From assembly GCF_003660455.1 (NCBI RefSeq), contig NZ_QZVR01000001.1, positions 558,001-622,000 of the forward strand: 64,000 nt of DNA. The letters are read 5' to 3'. The stretch comes from Nocardioides ferulae (GTDB lineage: Bacteria > Actinomycetota > Actinomycetes > Propionibacteriales > Nocardioidaceae). The notes below the pieces were generated by a model. That model saw only the letters and a list, made by a program, of their open reading frames with translations. It had not been told where the DNA came from and searched no databases. Position numbers and translations under genes: made by a program. Shown piece after piece: positions 44,801-53,016 of this stretch (position 1 is the first letter of the stretch; every line of letters starts with the position of its first letter).

Positions 44801-45471
44801 GGTCCTGGCGCGACGACGCCGACCTCGCCGAGGTCTACACGGCATGGGGCGGCTTCGCCTACGGCCGGGGACTCGACGGTGCGCCGGCCGCGGACGACAT
44901 GCGGGCGGCGTACCGGCGGATCAAGGTGGCGGCGAAGAACGTCGACAGCACCGAGCACGACATCGCCGACTCCGACGACTACTTCCAGTACCACGGCGGG
45001 ATGATCGCGACGGTACGGGCGCTGACCGGCGCGGACCCGAAGGCGTACGTCGGTGACTCGACGTCGCCGGACGCCGTGCGCACCCGGACGCTCCAGGAGG
45101 AGACGAACCGGGTGTTCCGGGCGCGGGTGGTGAACCCGCGCTGGATCGCGGCGATGCAGCGGCACGGCTACAAGGGCGCGTTCGAGCTGGCCGCGACGGT
45201 GGACTACCTGTTCGGGTTCGACGCCACCGCTGGGGTCGTGCACGACTGGATGTATGAGTCGCTGGCCGGCTCCTATGTGCTCGACGAGACCAACCAGGAG
45301 TTCCTCAGGCGCTCGAACCCGTGGGCCCTGCGCGGCATCGTCGAGCGGCTGCACGAGGCGGCCGAGCGGGGGTTGTGGGCCGAACCGGACCCCGAGACGC
45401 TCGCCTCGATGCAGAAGGTCTACCTGGAGGTCGAGGGCGACCTCGAGGACGGCGCTGGGAATGGGGCATGA
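41851..45471 (+). CDS. cobN: Cobaltochelatase subunit CobN
   Basis: 1206-residue large subunit that inserts Co2+ into hydrogenobyrinic acid a,c-diamide, the late cobalt insertion step of the aerobic pathway. The family motif VVHVGKHGSLEWLPGKNAGL is near 524-543. Length is normal. It needs an AAA+/VWA partner, which here is probably the fused protein at 56841. GGAGGAGG precedes the ATG; the stop overlaps cobF (ATGA). Confidence 0.95.
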   Translation: MAASTRICLLSTSDTDLLSARASGATYVLANPARSTEAELEACVADADLVVVRQLGSPDDLWPGLAGLRTAGTPAVVLGGEQQPSAELMELSSVPIGVAAQAHRYLAEGGPANLAQLHAFLSDTVLLTGEGFEPPLAIPAWGYAERPGPADDSLPRVGILYYRAHQASGNTGFAHALADAVDATGEAVAVPIFAGSLRSAPDDLFEALGDLDALVVTVLAAGGSVPASAGAGGDDETWDVERIAALDIPVLQGLCLTSSRAEWEASDDGVSPLDSANQVAIPEFDARIITVPFSFKETGDDGLPRYVADPERCRRVAEIAVNHARLRHLPNAEKRVAIVLSAYPTKHARIGNAVGLDTPVSVVRLLRRLREAGYDLGAPRSVPGLYLADDTEAGDALIHAMIAAGGQDEEWLTSGQLTDAHVRIPAERYVRWTGDLPAALRESMEEAWGAAPGSLFVNDAGELVLATLVAGNVVLMIQPPRGFGENPVAIYHDPDLAPTHHYLAAYRWLEAPEDDGGFGAHAVVHVGKHGSLEWLPGKNAGLSAACGTDAVLGSLPLFYPFLVNDPGEGAQAKRRAHATIVDHLVPPMARAETYGDVARLEQLLDEHGNIAAMDPAKLPAIRGEIWALMRAAEMHRDLGLDERPDDEEFDDFLLHVDGWLCEIKDVQIRDGLHVLGQPPTGEALVNLVLAVLRAAQVWGGVGNAVPGLRAALGLREGANTVEVDAFEARARELVTALAESGWDPAAVDGLHEDPAVRAALRFAASEVVPRLAATTDELDRLLHALDGGFVPAGPSGSPLRGLVNVLPTGRNFYTVDPRAVPSRLAWQTGQAMAESLVRRYLDETGEHPTSVGLSVWGTSAMRTSGDDVAEVLALLGVRPVWDEVSRRVGELAVIDLEELGRPRIDVTVRISGFFRDAFPHVVAMLDDAVRLVADLDEPDELNFVRAHARAALTEHGDARRATTRIFGSKPGSYGAGILQAVESGSWRDDADLAEVYTAWGGFAYGRGLDGAPAADDMRAAYRRIKVAAKNVDSTEHDIADSDDYFQYHGGMIATVRALTGADPKAYVGDSTSPDAVRTRTLQEETNRVFRARVVNPRWIAAMQRHGYKGAFELAATVDYLFGFDATAGVVHDWMYESLAGSYVLDETNQEFLRRSNPWALRGIVERLHEAAERGLWAEPDPETLASMQKVYLEVEGDLEDGAGNGA

Positions 45472-46217
45472 CGCACGTGCACGTAGTGGGCCTCGGCATG
45501 GGGCCCCAGCACCTGACCGTCGAGGGCGCCGCGGCGCTCCGGGCCGCCGACTACGTGCTGGCGGCCCGCAAGGGCGACGTCGACGAGCTGCTGGAGGTGC
45601 GCCGCGCGGTCTGCGCCGACCACGGCGTGACGCTGGTGGAGGTGGCCGACCCCGAGCGGGACCGTGACCAGGCGGCCGACTACCCCGCGGCGGTGCGCGA
45701 CTGGCACGCGGCGCGGGTGGCTGCGTACGCCGCGGAGCTGGGGGCGCGGGGCGGCACGGCGGCGTTCCTGGTGTGGGGCGACCCGTCGCTCTACGACTCG
45801 ACGCTGCGGGTGCTGGAGCAGGTGGCCGACCGCGTGCCGCTCACCTGGGACGTGGTGCCGGGCATCAGTGCGCCGCAGGTGCTGGCCGCGCGGCACCGGG
45901 TGGTGCTGCACGAGGTGGGCCAGCCGGTGCACCTGACCACGGCGCGGCGGCTGCCCGAGGCGCTGGCGTGCGGGCAGAGGAACGTGCTGGTGATGCTCGG
46001 CTCCGAGGGCAGCCTGGGGGCGCTCGAGGCGCTGGCGGACTGGTCGATCTGGTGGGGGGCGAACCTCGGGGCGGCCGGTGAGCGGCTGGTGGCCGGCCGG
46101 GTCAGCGAGGTGCTGGGCGAGGTGCGGACGGCGCGGGCGGCGGCGCGGGCGGCGGCCGGCTGGGTGATGGACGCCTACCTGCTGCGGGCTCCCTCGGCGG
46201 GCGAGGCGGTGGCGTGA
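45468..46217 (+). CDS. cobF: Precorrin-6A synthase (deacetylating)
   Basis: 249-residue SAM-dependent methyltransferase of the tetrapyrrole family, with VVGLGMGPQHLTVEGA near 6-21 and the WGDPSLYDST motif near 102-111. CobF (C1 methylation with loss of acetate) is specific to the aerobic pathway. ATG overlaps the cobN stop; its own stop overlaps the cobQ GTG. Confidence 0.88.
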   Translation: MTHVHVVGLGMGPQHLTVEGAAALRAADYVLAARKGDVDELLEVRRAVCADHGVTLVEVADPERDRDQAADYPAAVRDWHAARVAAYAAELGARGGTAAFLVWGDPSLYDSTLRVLEQVADRVPLTWDVVPGISAPQVLAARHRVVLHEVGQPVHLTTARRLPEALACGQRNVLVMLGSEGSLGALEALADWSIWWGANLGAAGERLVAGRVSEVLGEVRTARAAARAAAGWVMDAYLLRAPSAGEAVA

Positions 46218-47695
46218 GCGGGCTGCTGGTGGCCGGCACCACCTCGGACGCCGGTAAGTCGGTGGTGACCACCGGCCTGTGCCGGGCGTTCGCGCGGCGG
46301 GGTGTGCGGGTGGCGCCGTTCAAGGCGCAGAACATGTCGAACAACTCGATGGTGTGCCACTCCCCCGGCGACGAGCCTGGCGAGATCGGGCGCGCCCAGT
46401 GGGTGCAGGCGCTCGCGGCGCGGGTGGCGCCGGAGCCGGCGATGAACCCGGTGCTGCTCAAGCCGGGCTCTGACCGTCGCAGCCACGTCGTGGTCATGGG
46501 GCAGCCCGCCGGGGAGGTGTCGGCGACCGACTTCGCGACCGGCCGGCGACATCTCGCGGCGGCCGCGCACGCGGCGTACGACGACCTGGCGGCGCGCTTC
46601 GAGGTGGTGGTCGCAGAGGGGGCCGGCAGCCCGGCGGAGATCAACCTGCGGGCCGGCGACTACGTGAACCTGGGGCTGGCGCGGCACGCCGACCTGCCGG
46701 TCGTGGTGGTGGGCGACATCGACCGGGGCGGGCTGTTCGCATCGCTGGTCGGCACGGTGGCGCTGCTGGAGCCGGCCGACCAGGCGCTGGTGGCGGGGTT
46801 CGTGGTGAACCGGTTCCGCGGCGATCTGGGGCTGCTGCGGCCGGGGCTGGAGCGGCTCGGCGAGCTGACCGGGCGGCCGGTGCACGGCGTGCTGCCGTGG
46901 CACCCGGACCTGTGGCTGGACTCCGAGGACGCACTCGACCTGGAGGGGCGGCGCGGCCGGACCGGGGCGCCGGTGCGGGTGGCGGTGGTGCGGCTGCCGC
47001 GGATCAGCAACTTCACCGACGTCGACGCCCTGGGTCTGGAGCCGGAGCTGGACGTCGTCTTCGCCTCGAGCCCGCGCGACCTGGCCGACGCCCACCTGGT
47101 GGTGCTGCCGGGTACCCGGGCGACGCTGGCCGACCTGGAGTGGCTGCGCTCGCGGGGCCTGGACGCCGCGATCGCGGCGCACGTGCGGGCGGGGCGGCCG
47201 CTGCTGGGCATCTGCGGTGGCTTCCAGATGCTGGGGGTCGAGGTGTGCGACCCGGACGGGGTGGAGGGGCCGGTCGGGGCGTCGGCGCCGGGTTTGGGCC
47301 TGCTGGACGTGCGCACGACGTTCGCGGCCGAGAAGGTGCTGCGGCTGCCGTCGGGGGCGGCGCTGGGGGCGCCGGCGGGCGGCTACGAGATCCACCACGG
47401 CCGGGTGGAGCGGGCGGACGGGACCGAGGAGTTCCTCGGTGGGGCCCGGGCGGGCCTGGTGTTCGGGACGATGTGGCACGGCAGCCTGGAGGGCGACGCG
47501 TTCCGGGCGGCGTTCCTGGCCGAGGTGGCCGGGCTGGGGCCGTCGGGGGTGCGGTTCGGGGCGGCGCGGGAGCGGCGGCTGGACCTGCTGGGCGACCTGG
47601 TCGAGGAGCACCTCGACGTCGGCGCGCTGCTGGCGTTGGCGCGCGAGGGTGCTCCGGCGGGGCTGCCGACGCTCACGCTGGGGCTGCAGCGGTGA
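46214..47695 (+). CDS. cobQ: Cobyric acid synthase
   Basis: 493-residue amidase making the b, d, e and g amides using glutamine and ATP. The P-loop region VAGTTSDAGKSVVTTGLCRA is near 5-24 and FKAQNMSNNSMV near 36-47. The C-terminal class I glutaminase domain has Cys in LLGICGGFQMLG near 330-341 and GYEIHHGRVE near 390-399. Coupled by GTGA to both neighbours. Confidence 0.95.
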   Translation: MSGLLVAGTTSDAGKSVVTTGLCRAFARRGVRVAPFKAQNMSNNSMVCHSPGDEPGEIGRAQWVQALAARVAPEPAMNPVLLKPGSDRRSHVVVMGQPAGEVSATDFATGRRHLAAAAHAAYDDLAARFEVVVAEGAGSPAEINLRAGDYVNLGLARHADLPVVVVGDIDRGGLFASLVGTVALLEPADQALVAGFVVNRFRGDLGLLRPGLERLGELTGRPVHGVLPWHPDLWLDSEDALDLEGRRGRTGAPVRVAVVRLPRISNFTDVDALGLEPELDVVFASSPRDLADAHLVVLPGTRATLADLEWLRSRGLDAAIAAHVRAGRPLLGICGGFQMLGVEVCDPDGVEGPVGASAPGLGLLDVRTTFAAEKVLRLPSGAALGAPAGGYEIHHGRVERADGTEEFLGGARAGLVFGTMWHGSLEGDAFRAAFLAEVAGLGPSGVRFGAARERRLDLLGDLVEEHLDVGALLALAREGAPAGLPTLTLGLQR

Positions 47696-48453
47696 GGGTG
47701 CTGCTGCTGGGCGGCACCGGGGAGGCGCGGGATCTGGCGGCGCTGCTGGTCGAGGCGGGGGTCGAGGTGACCTCGTCGCTGGCGGGGCGGGTGGCGCGGC
47801 CGCGGCTGCCGGTGGGGCCGGTGCGGATCGGTGGGTTCGGGGGCGTGCCGGGGCTGCGCGCGGCGCTGGCGGCGTACGACGTGGTGGTCGACGCGACGCA
47901 CCCGTTCGCGGCGACGATCAGCGCGCATGCGGTCGAGGCGTGCGCGGAGGAGTCGGTGCCGCTGCTGCGGCTGGAGCGGCCGGGCTGGGATCCGGACCCG
48001 GCATGGCACCGGGTGGCGTCGCATGCGGAGGCGGCGGTGCGGGCCGGTGAGCTGGGGCGACGGCCGTTCCTGACGGTGGGCCGGCAGGAGCTGGCGACGT
48101 TCGTGCCGGAGCTGGGTGGGCTGGCGGTGCTGGCCCGGGTGGTCGACGCACCGGAGATCGAGGTGCCGGCGGCGTGGCGGCTGCTGCCGAGCCGGGGGCC
48201 CTACACGGTGGAGGGCGACCTGGCGGTGATGCGCGGGCATGGCGCGGACGTGCTGGTGACGAAGGACTCGGGCGGTGCGCTGACGCGGCCGAAGCTGGAG
48301 GCGGCGGCGCTGCTCGGCGTACCGGTGGTCGTGGTGGCGCGGCCGGAGCCGGACCCGCGGACGTCGGTGGTCGACGCCGCGGGCCCGGCCCTGGAGTGGG
48401 TGCTCAGGCAGTCGCGCGAGACCGGGACTCGAGGCGGCCGAGCAGCCAGGTGA
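47692..48453 (+). CDS. cobK: Precorrin-6A reductase
   Basis: 253-residue NADPH-dependent reductase: VLLLGGTGEARDLAALL near 3-19, DATHPFAATISAHA near 67-80 and VTKDSGG near 188-194. Its stop lies inside the convergent cbtA gene, with 50 bases of overlap. Confidence 0.9.
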   Translation: MRVLLLGGTGEARDLAALLVEAGVEVTSSLAGRVARPRLPVGPVRIGGFGGVPGLRAALAAYDVVVDATHPFAATISAHAVEACAEESVPLLRLERPGWDPDPAWHRVASHAEAAVRAGELGRRPFLTVGRQELATFVPELGGLAVLARVVDAPEIEVPAAWRLLPSRGPYTVEGDLAVMRGHGADVLVTKDSGGALTRPKLEAAALLGVPVVVVARPEPDPRTSVVDAAGPALEWVLRQSRETGTRGGRAAR

Positions 48454-49180
48454 GGGCGACGCCGAGGGCCGCCCACAGGGCGGTCTGGGTGAGCAGCGCG
48501 GAGAGGCGGAACTCCCAGAGCACGTCGGCGGGGAAGGCACCGATCTCGTTGACGGTCGGCATCGCGAGGGCGGCGACGGCGACCACGGCGACGTACGCCG
48601 TCCCGGCGGCGACGACGGCCTGGTGGCCGCCGAGGCGCGGGGCGAGGGCTCCGGCGAGTGCGACCACGGCGACCATCGCGACGACCGAGATCAGCACGAA
48701 GGCGAAGTAGGACGCGGTGCGCGAGCCGATGGTGTTGGCGCTGCCGACCGCGGGTGGGGCGGCGGGGTACTTCAGGAACGGCAGCAGCGAGTAGGCGACG
48801 AAGCCGAGTGCGGTGACCAGCGCGGTGGAGCCGACCAGCGAGAGCCGGCCGAGGCGGCCGGCGACGCCGGCCGCGACGAGCGCGACGATGCCGCCGAGGG
48901 CGACGCCGACGGCGATGGTGGCGGTGGCCAGCCCCCAGGTCTTCTGGGTGGTGCGGCTGATGCCGCCTCCGGCGTCGTCGCCGTGGCTGTGGGCTGTGCC
49001 GGCGTGGTCGTGCGTGTGGCCGGCTGTTGGGTCGGGTGCTGCGGCGGGTGCCGCGGTGGCCTCGAGGGCGATGGCGTCGTCGATGGGTGGTTCGCCGACG
49101 GTGTAGCCGACGACGAAGGCGAAGGCGCCGGCGATGAGGCCGGCGAGCAGGCCGCGGACGAGGAAGCTGCGGGCGGTCAT
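48404..49180 (-). CDS. cbtA: Cobalt transporter subunit CbtA
   Basis: 258-residue membrane protein with about five to six helices and a His-rich loop after the first helix (HTHDHAGTAHSHGDD near 55-69). CbtA proteins are predicted cobalt importers, usually B12-regulated together with CbtB (known). It begins 13 bases after cbtB. Confidence 0.85.
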   Translation of the reverse strand: MTARSFLVRGLLAGLIAGAFAFVVGYTVGEPPIDDAIALEATAAPAAAPDPTAGHTHDHAGTAHSHGDDAGGGISRTTQKTWGLATATIAVGVALGGIVALVAAGVAGRLGRLSLVGSTALVTALGFVAYSLLPFLKYPAAPPAVGSANTIGSRTASYFAFVLISVVAMVAVVALAGALAPRLGGHQAVVAAGTAYVAVVAVAALAMPTVNEIGAFPADVLWEFRLSALLTQTALWAALGVALTWLLGRLESRSRATA

Positions 49181-49193
49181 GGTGCGGCCGCCG

Positions 49194-49421
49194 TCAGTGG
49201 CAGGGGTAGCCGAGCAGGTGCCGGCCGTCGTGGACCCATTCGTGGATCGCGGTCCCGGCGGGGATCGAGATCGCGCCTTGGTCGGCGCTGACGAAGAAGA
49301 GGACCAGGAGGCTGAGCAGGCCGACGAAGAGCGCCCAGGGGGCGAGCTCGCGGAGGTCGACGGTGGGGACGTCGGGGAGCGTCGGGGCGCCGGTGAGCGG
49401 CGCCGCAGCAGTGTGCGACAT
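49194..49421 (-). CDS. cbtB: Cobalt transporter subunit CbtB
   Basis: 75 residues with one membrane helix (about 28-48) and the hallmark C-terminal His motif HEWVHDGRHLLGYPCH (about 60-75). ATG at 49421 follows a GAGGAGA-type ribosome site. It is preceded on the same strand by a B12 riboswitch. Confidence 0.88.
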   Translation of the reverse strand: MSHTAAAPLTGAPTLPDVPTVDLRELAPWALFVGLLSLLVLFFVSADQGAISIPAGTAIHEWVHDGRHLLGYPCH

Positions 49422-49472
49422 GTGAGTGTTCTCCTCAGGGTGATGCGCCCTGGTGGTGGGATGAGAACGAGT

Positions 49473-49575
49473 GCCCGGGTCTGACTTCACCGCCGAGGCG
49501 GTGTCACAGCAGCGCGACTGTGCCGGATTCTCACCGGCTTCCATTGGCATTCGCTGGCCGCAGCCTACGGGTCGG
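49473..49575 (-). ncRNA. Cobalamin riboswitch upstream of cbtBA
   Basis: On the minus strand the order is GGAAGCCGGTGAGAATCCGG, then CAGTCGCGCTGCTGTGA, a hairpin, and the B12 box AGTCAGACCCGGGC (49473-49486). It ends about 50 bases before cbtB. It lies back to back with the plus-strand riboswitch starting near 49608. Confidence 0.88.
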
Positions 49576-49607
49576 GCGGCGGGGCCGCATCTGTGGCTCG
49601 CCGGCTG

Positions 49608-49731
49608 GTACGTTGCCGGCGCCGTGGCAAGCGGGAAGCCGGTTCGAGGCCGGCGCGGCCGTCGCCACTGTGAGCGTCCTGGGTGCCTGCTGATCTGCAG
49701 GGAGCGCCGGGGGGTGAGCCAGGATCCGGCT
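49608..49731 (+). ncRNA. Cobalamin riboswitch upstream of the CbiX-like gene
   Basis: Plus-strand core: GGGAAGCCGG, GGCCGGCGCGG, GTCGCCACTGTGAGC, GGGAGC and the B12 box AGCCAGGATCCGGC at 49717-49730. The coding frame starts about 40 bases further on. Confidence 0.85.
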
Positions 49732-49771
49732 GCGGCGGTTGCGTTCTGCGAGCCCGTGGGCGGTTGTTGTG

Positions 49772-50461
49772 GTGACGGTTCAGGTGGTGGTCGGCACGTC
49801 TCCGGCGGATGCGGCGCGTCGGGGTGAGTTGGTGGCGTTGGCTGGGCGGGTGGGGGCGGAGCTGGCGTTCCTGCAGCTGGCGTCGCCGGGGTTGTCGGAG
49901 GTGTTGGACCGGCTGGCTGCTTCCGGCGTGGAGCGCGTGGTGCTGGTCGGGGTGGGTGATGTGTCGGGGCCGGGGGTGTCGTGGTTGCGGCGGGTGGCGG
50001 CGGACTGGTGGCGTGGGTTTGGTGAGGGGGCACCGGTGGTGGCGACCGCGTCGTCGTTCCTGGTGGACGAGGCGGAGTGGGCTGGTCTCGTGGCGCGGGC
50101 CCGTCCGATCACCGACGGTGGGCCGGGGTTGAGGTCGCCGGTGTGGGAGGAGCCGCCGGCGCATCGGCATCAGGTGTTGGTCTGCCGGGGGCCGCGGTGT
50201 ACGGCGGCGGGGTCGGCCGGGACGTGGCGGGCGCTGGTGTTGGCGTTGATGGCGGCGGGCTTGGGTGATGACGACGTGTTGGTGACGCAGACGGGTTGCT
50301 TGTTCCCGTGCAACCGGGCGCCGGTGGTCTCGGTGCAGCCCGATGACGTCTGGTACTCCCGTGTGGACGAGGCCGCGACCGCGGAGGTCGTCGCGGAGCA
50401 CCTGGTGGGGGGCGCTCCGGTGGCGCGGCTCCGGTTGCGTCGGGAACCACGGGACGGGTGA
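49772..50461 (+). CDS. CbiX-like domain fused to a 2Fe-2S thioredoxin-like ferredoxin
   Basis: 229 residues. The N-terminal part (about 1-115) resembles one CbiX/SirB chelatase repeat (VVVGTSPADAARRGELVALA, then GVERVVLVGVGDVSG). The C-terminal part (about 125-210) is a thioredoxin-like [2Fe-2S] ferredoxin with CRGPRC, then TGCLFPCNRAPVV. The classic CbiX metal-binding His pair is not obvious, so chelatase activity is uncertain. Start is GTG 49772 or 49769; no good ribosome site. B12 riboswitch control ties it to cobalt or corrin metabolism. Confidence 0.65.
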   Translation: MTVQVVVGTSPADAARRGELVALAGRVGAELAFLQLASPGLSEVLDRLAASGVERVVLVGVGDVSGPGVSWLRRVAADWWRGFGEGAPVVATASSFLVDEAEWAGLVARARPITDGGPGLRSPVWEEPPAHRHQVLVCRGPRCTAAGSAGTWRALVLALMAAGLGDDDVLVTQTGCLFPCNRAPVVSVQPDDVWYSRVDEAATAEVVAEHLVGGAPVARLRLRREPRDG

Positions 50462-50476
50462 GGCTGCGCTCCCCCG

Positions 50477-51874
50477 CTACTCGCGGGCGGGTGGTGGGAG
50501 GGCTGGTGGTGCCTGACTGCGGTAGGTGTGGCCGGTGGGGGTGGTGGTCTCGATGGTGTGGTGGCTGGGGCGGGGGTCGGTGACCCTTGTTCGCCAGCCG
50601 GGGGTCTCTTTGACCAGGTTGTGGGGCTTGCAGGCTCCTTGGGCGTTCTCCCGGGTGGTTTGGCCGCCGTCGGCGAACCGTTCGGCGTGGTCGCCCTCGT
50701 CGATCCGGGCGTCGCAGAACGGGCTGCGGCAGTGCTGGTCGCGCCACCGGATGAACCCGAGGTCGGCGGTGTTGTAGAAGCGCCGGGTGGGGTCGCTGGC
50801 GGTGACGACACCGGTGGCGGGGTCGGTGAAGATCCGCCGCAGCCACACCGGCGCGCCGGCGGTGTGGATGAGATCGCGGACCGTCTGGGCGGGGACCACG
50901 CTCCCGTCGGCGGTCCGGGCCGGCCGGTCAGGTGCGAGACCAGCGCCGAGGAGGGTCTCGGGGGTCATCACCAGCCCCACCTCGACCGGCACCGCGTCCG
51001 CAGCGGCCTGGCCGGTGAGCCGCTGCACGAACACGTCGGCCTCGATCTGCGCCACGCTCCGCTCATCACCGGCGGCCTTGATGGCCTTCGCGGCGGCGCT
51101 CAGGCTGGCCTTGCACGCCACCCCTTGAGCCACCGGGACGGTGCCGGTGACGTGGACCATCGTGTCCGGCGTGGGCCGGGTGGTCACCCGGCGGTCTCTC
51201 GCAGCCTTCGCGGCGCGACGTACGACGGCTTCGGCGTCGAGCTCGGCGGCCAGCGCCTGCGCGGCGGCCTCGACCCGCCTGGGCGTGAGGCCGAGGATGA
51301 AGGGGTCGGTGATCTCCCCGGTGACGGGGTCGACGGTCGTGGCAGCGAGGCGGGCGTCGACGATGCCGCGGTCCTCGCGGGTGAGGCAGGCGGTCTCGCG
51401 GACCAGGATGGTCGCGGTCCACTCGCTGATCAGCCCACCGGCGAGCAGAGAGCCGGTGTGGGGCATCTCGACCAGGGCGTGGGCGAACCCCAGCCACCGA
51501 CCCCCTTGACGGGTGGGGCAGCCGCGGGCGAGGGCGACCTGGTCGCCGATCCCGCGGCCCAGGCGGCGGGCCGGCACCCCGGCCGCTTCCTGCTGGGCCA
51601 GCTGGGAGGCCTCGAACCCGCGGGTGATCCGCGCCTGCAGGCCCGCGGCGGCGCCCTTGATCCGCTCCAACAACGCCAGCTGGTCGACCCGAGTCGCGTC
51701 CGCGGCCTTGGTCTGCTCGGGGACGTCGGCCATGTTGGCCAGCTGCTCCAGCATCGCCTCCAGCTCGACCCGCGCCGGGTCGCCCGCCAGCGTCCACTCC
51801 TCGAAGACCCACGTCGCATCGGCAGGGTCCACCAGCACCCGATCGGGGGGCTGCGGAGTCGTGGTCTCGGTCAT
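50477..51874 (-). CDS. DUF222 (13E12 repeat) HNH endonuclease
   Basis: 465 residues: DUF222 domain over about 40-350, and a complete C-terminal HNH site with paired Cys: CRSPFCDARIDEGDH (about 391-405), HAERFADGG, then CKPHN near 421-425. It interrupts the cobalamin cluster between the CbiX-like gene and cobD. It shares upstream DNA with the DUF222 gene at 16522, although the HNH ends differ. Confidence 0.85.
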   Translation of the reverse strand: MTETTTPQPPDRVLVDPADATWVFEEWTLAGDPARVELEAMLEQLANMADVPEQTKAADATRVDQLALLERIKGAAAGLQARITRGFEASQLAQQEAAGVPARRLGRGIGDQVALARGCPTRQGGRWLGFAHALVEMPHTGSLLAGGLISEWTATILVRETACLTREDRGIVDARLAATTVDPVTGEITDPFILGLTPRRVEAAAQALAAELDAEAVVRRAAKAARDRRVTTRPTPDTMVHVTGTVPVAQGVACKASLSAAAKAIKAAGDERSVAQIEADVFVQRLTGQAAADAVPVEVGLVMTPETLLGAGLAPDRPARTADGSVVPAQTVRDLIHTAGAPVWLRRIFTDPATGVVTASDPTRRFYNTADLGFIRWRDQHCRSPFCDARIDEGDHAERFADGGQTTRENAQGACKPHNLVKETPGWRTRVTDPRPSHHTIETTTPTGHTYRSQAPPALPPPARE

Positions 51875-51903
51875 AGAGCTAGTGAAACAGAGGCCACCGA
51901 CAG
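51875..51903 (-). promoter_or_regulatory. Upstream element shared by both DUF222/HNH genes (copy 2)
   Basis: Read on the minus strand, 29 bases directly before the ATG begin CTGTCGGTGG and contain CACTAG 4 bases before the start, with 21 of 29 bases identical to copy 1 at 16493-16521. No ribosome site. GAGACCAC and GTGGCCTC form a near-perfect inverted repeat over its left end. Confidence 0.55.
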
Positions 51904-52089
51904 TGGTCTCAGTGTGCGCCGGTCGCCTGTGTAGAGCGCATGTTCGATGCCGTTAGTGATCGCGTGCGACGCCCGAGCCACCCTCCGTTGGGAGCACGGG
52001 GCGAAGGCAGAGCCACATCCGCGGGCACATAGGCGGCGAACTGGGCGTCTCCCACTCCTCGCCTCAGCCCATCGTCCCGACTCCGCCCG

Positions 52090-53016
52090 TCACCGCCGAC
52101 GAACAGCAACCGCAGCGACCACCCCGCCGACAGCCACCCACCCCACCCGCCGCGCGAGCACCACCGCCCGAGGCACATCAGCCGCCACAACAGCCCGCCC
52201 CTCCCCCATCACCGCCCGCTCCTCGAGCCGGTCGCCGTAGCGGTTGAGCCCACCCAGCCGCACCCCCAGCGCCCCGGCGAAAGCCGCTTCGACCACCCCG
52301 GCGTTCGGGCTGGGATGCCGACGAGCGTCCCGGCGCCAGGCCCGCCACGCTGCAGGAGCACGCCCCGGTGCAGCAGCCAGCACACACAGCCCCGAATACC
52401 GCGACCCCGGCAGGTTCAGCAGGTCGTCCAACCGGGCCGAGGCCCAGCCGAAGCGCTCGTAGCGCGCGCTGCGGTGCCCGACCATCGCGTCCAGCGTGTT
52501 CGCCGCCCGATGGGCGAGCAGCCCCGGCACCCCGGCGGCGGCACCCCACACCAGCGGCGCGGTCACCGCGTCCGAGGTGTTCTCCGCGACCGACTCCACC
52601 ACCGCCCGCGCCACCTCGTCCGCCGACAAGCCGGACGGGTCACGCCCGACCAGGTGCGTCAGCCGCTGCCGCGCCCCCGGCAGGTCCCCCGCCTCCAGCA
52701 GCGCATGCACCGCCAGCGCTTCGCGCTCCAACGTCCGGCCGCCCAGCACCGTCCACGTCGCCAGCGCCGTCACCACCGCGTGCCACACCGGCCGGCGGCG
52801 CGCCGCCAGCTCCACCCCCGCCCCGAGACCGGCGACCCCGCCCACCAGCACCGCCGCATGCAGCGCGCCGCGCCGCCGCGAGTCGGCGTACCACCACCCC
52901 TCCAACCGGTGCGCCAACGACCCGAACAGCGCCACCGGGTGCCCGCGCCGCGGGTCCCCCAGCAGCCGGTCCGCGGCGAAGCCGACCAGCAGCCCGACCG
53001 CCCGGGAGCGGCTCAC
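52090..53016 (-). CDS. cobD: Adenosylcobinamide-phosphate synthase CobD/CbiB
   Basis: 308-residue membrane protein that attaches aminopropanol phosphate to adenosylcobyric acid. GFAADRLLGDPRRGHPVALF near 12-31, the VVESVAENTSDAVTAPLVW motif near 155-173 and several helices are present. GTG at 53016 overlaps the stop of the cobB-cobC gene. Last gene of the minus-strand operon running from 58901. Confidence 0.9.
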   Translation of the reverse strand: MSRSRAVGLLVGFAADRLLGDPRRGHPVALFGSLAHRLEGWWYADSRRRGALHAAVLVGGVAGLGAGVELAARRRPVWHAVVTALATWTVLGGRTLEREALAVHALLEAGDLPGARQRLTHLVGRDPSGLSADEVARAVVESVAENTSDAVTAPLVWGAAAGVPGLLAHRAANTLDAMVGHRSARYERFGWASARLDDLLNLPGSRYSGLCVLAAAPGRAPAAWRAWRRDARRHPSPNAGVVEAAFAGALGVRLGGLNRYGDRLEERAVMGEGRAVVAADVPRAVVLARRVGWVAVGGVVAAVAVRRR

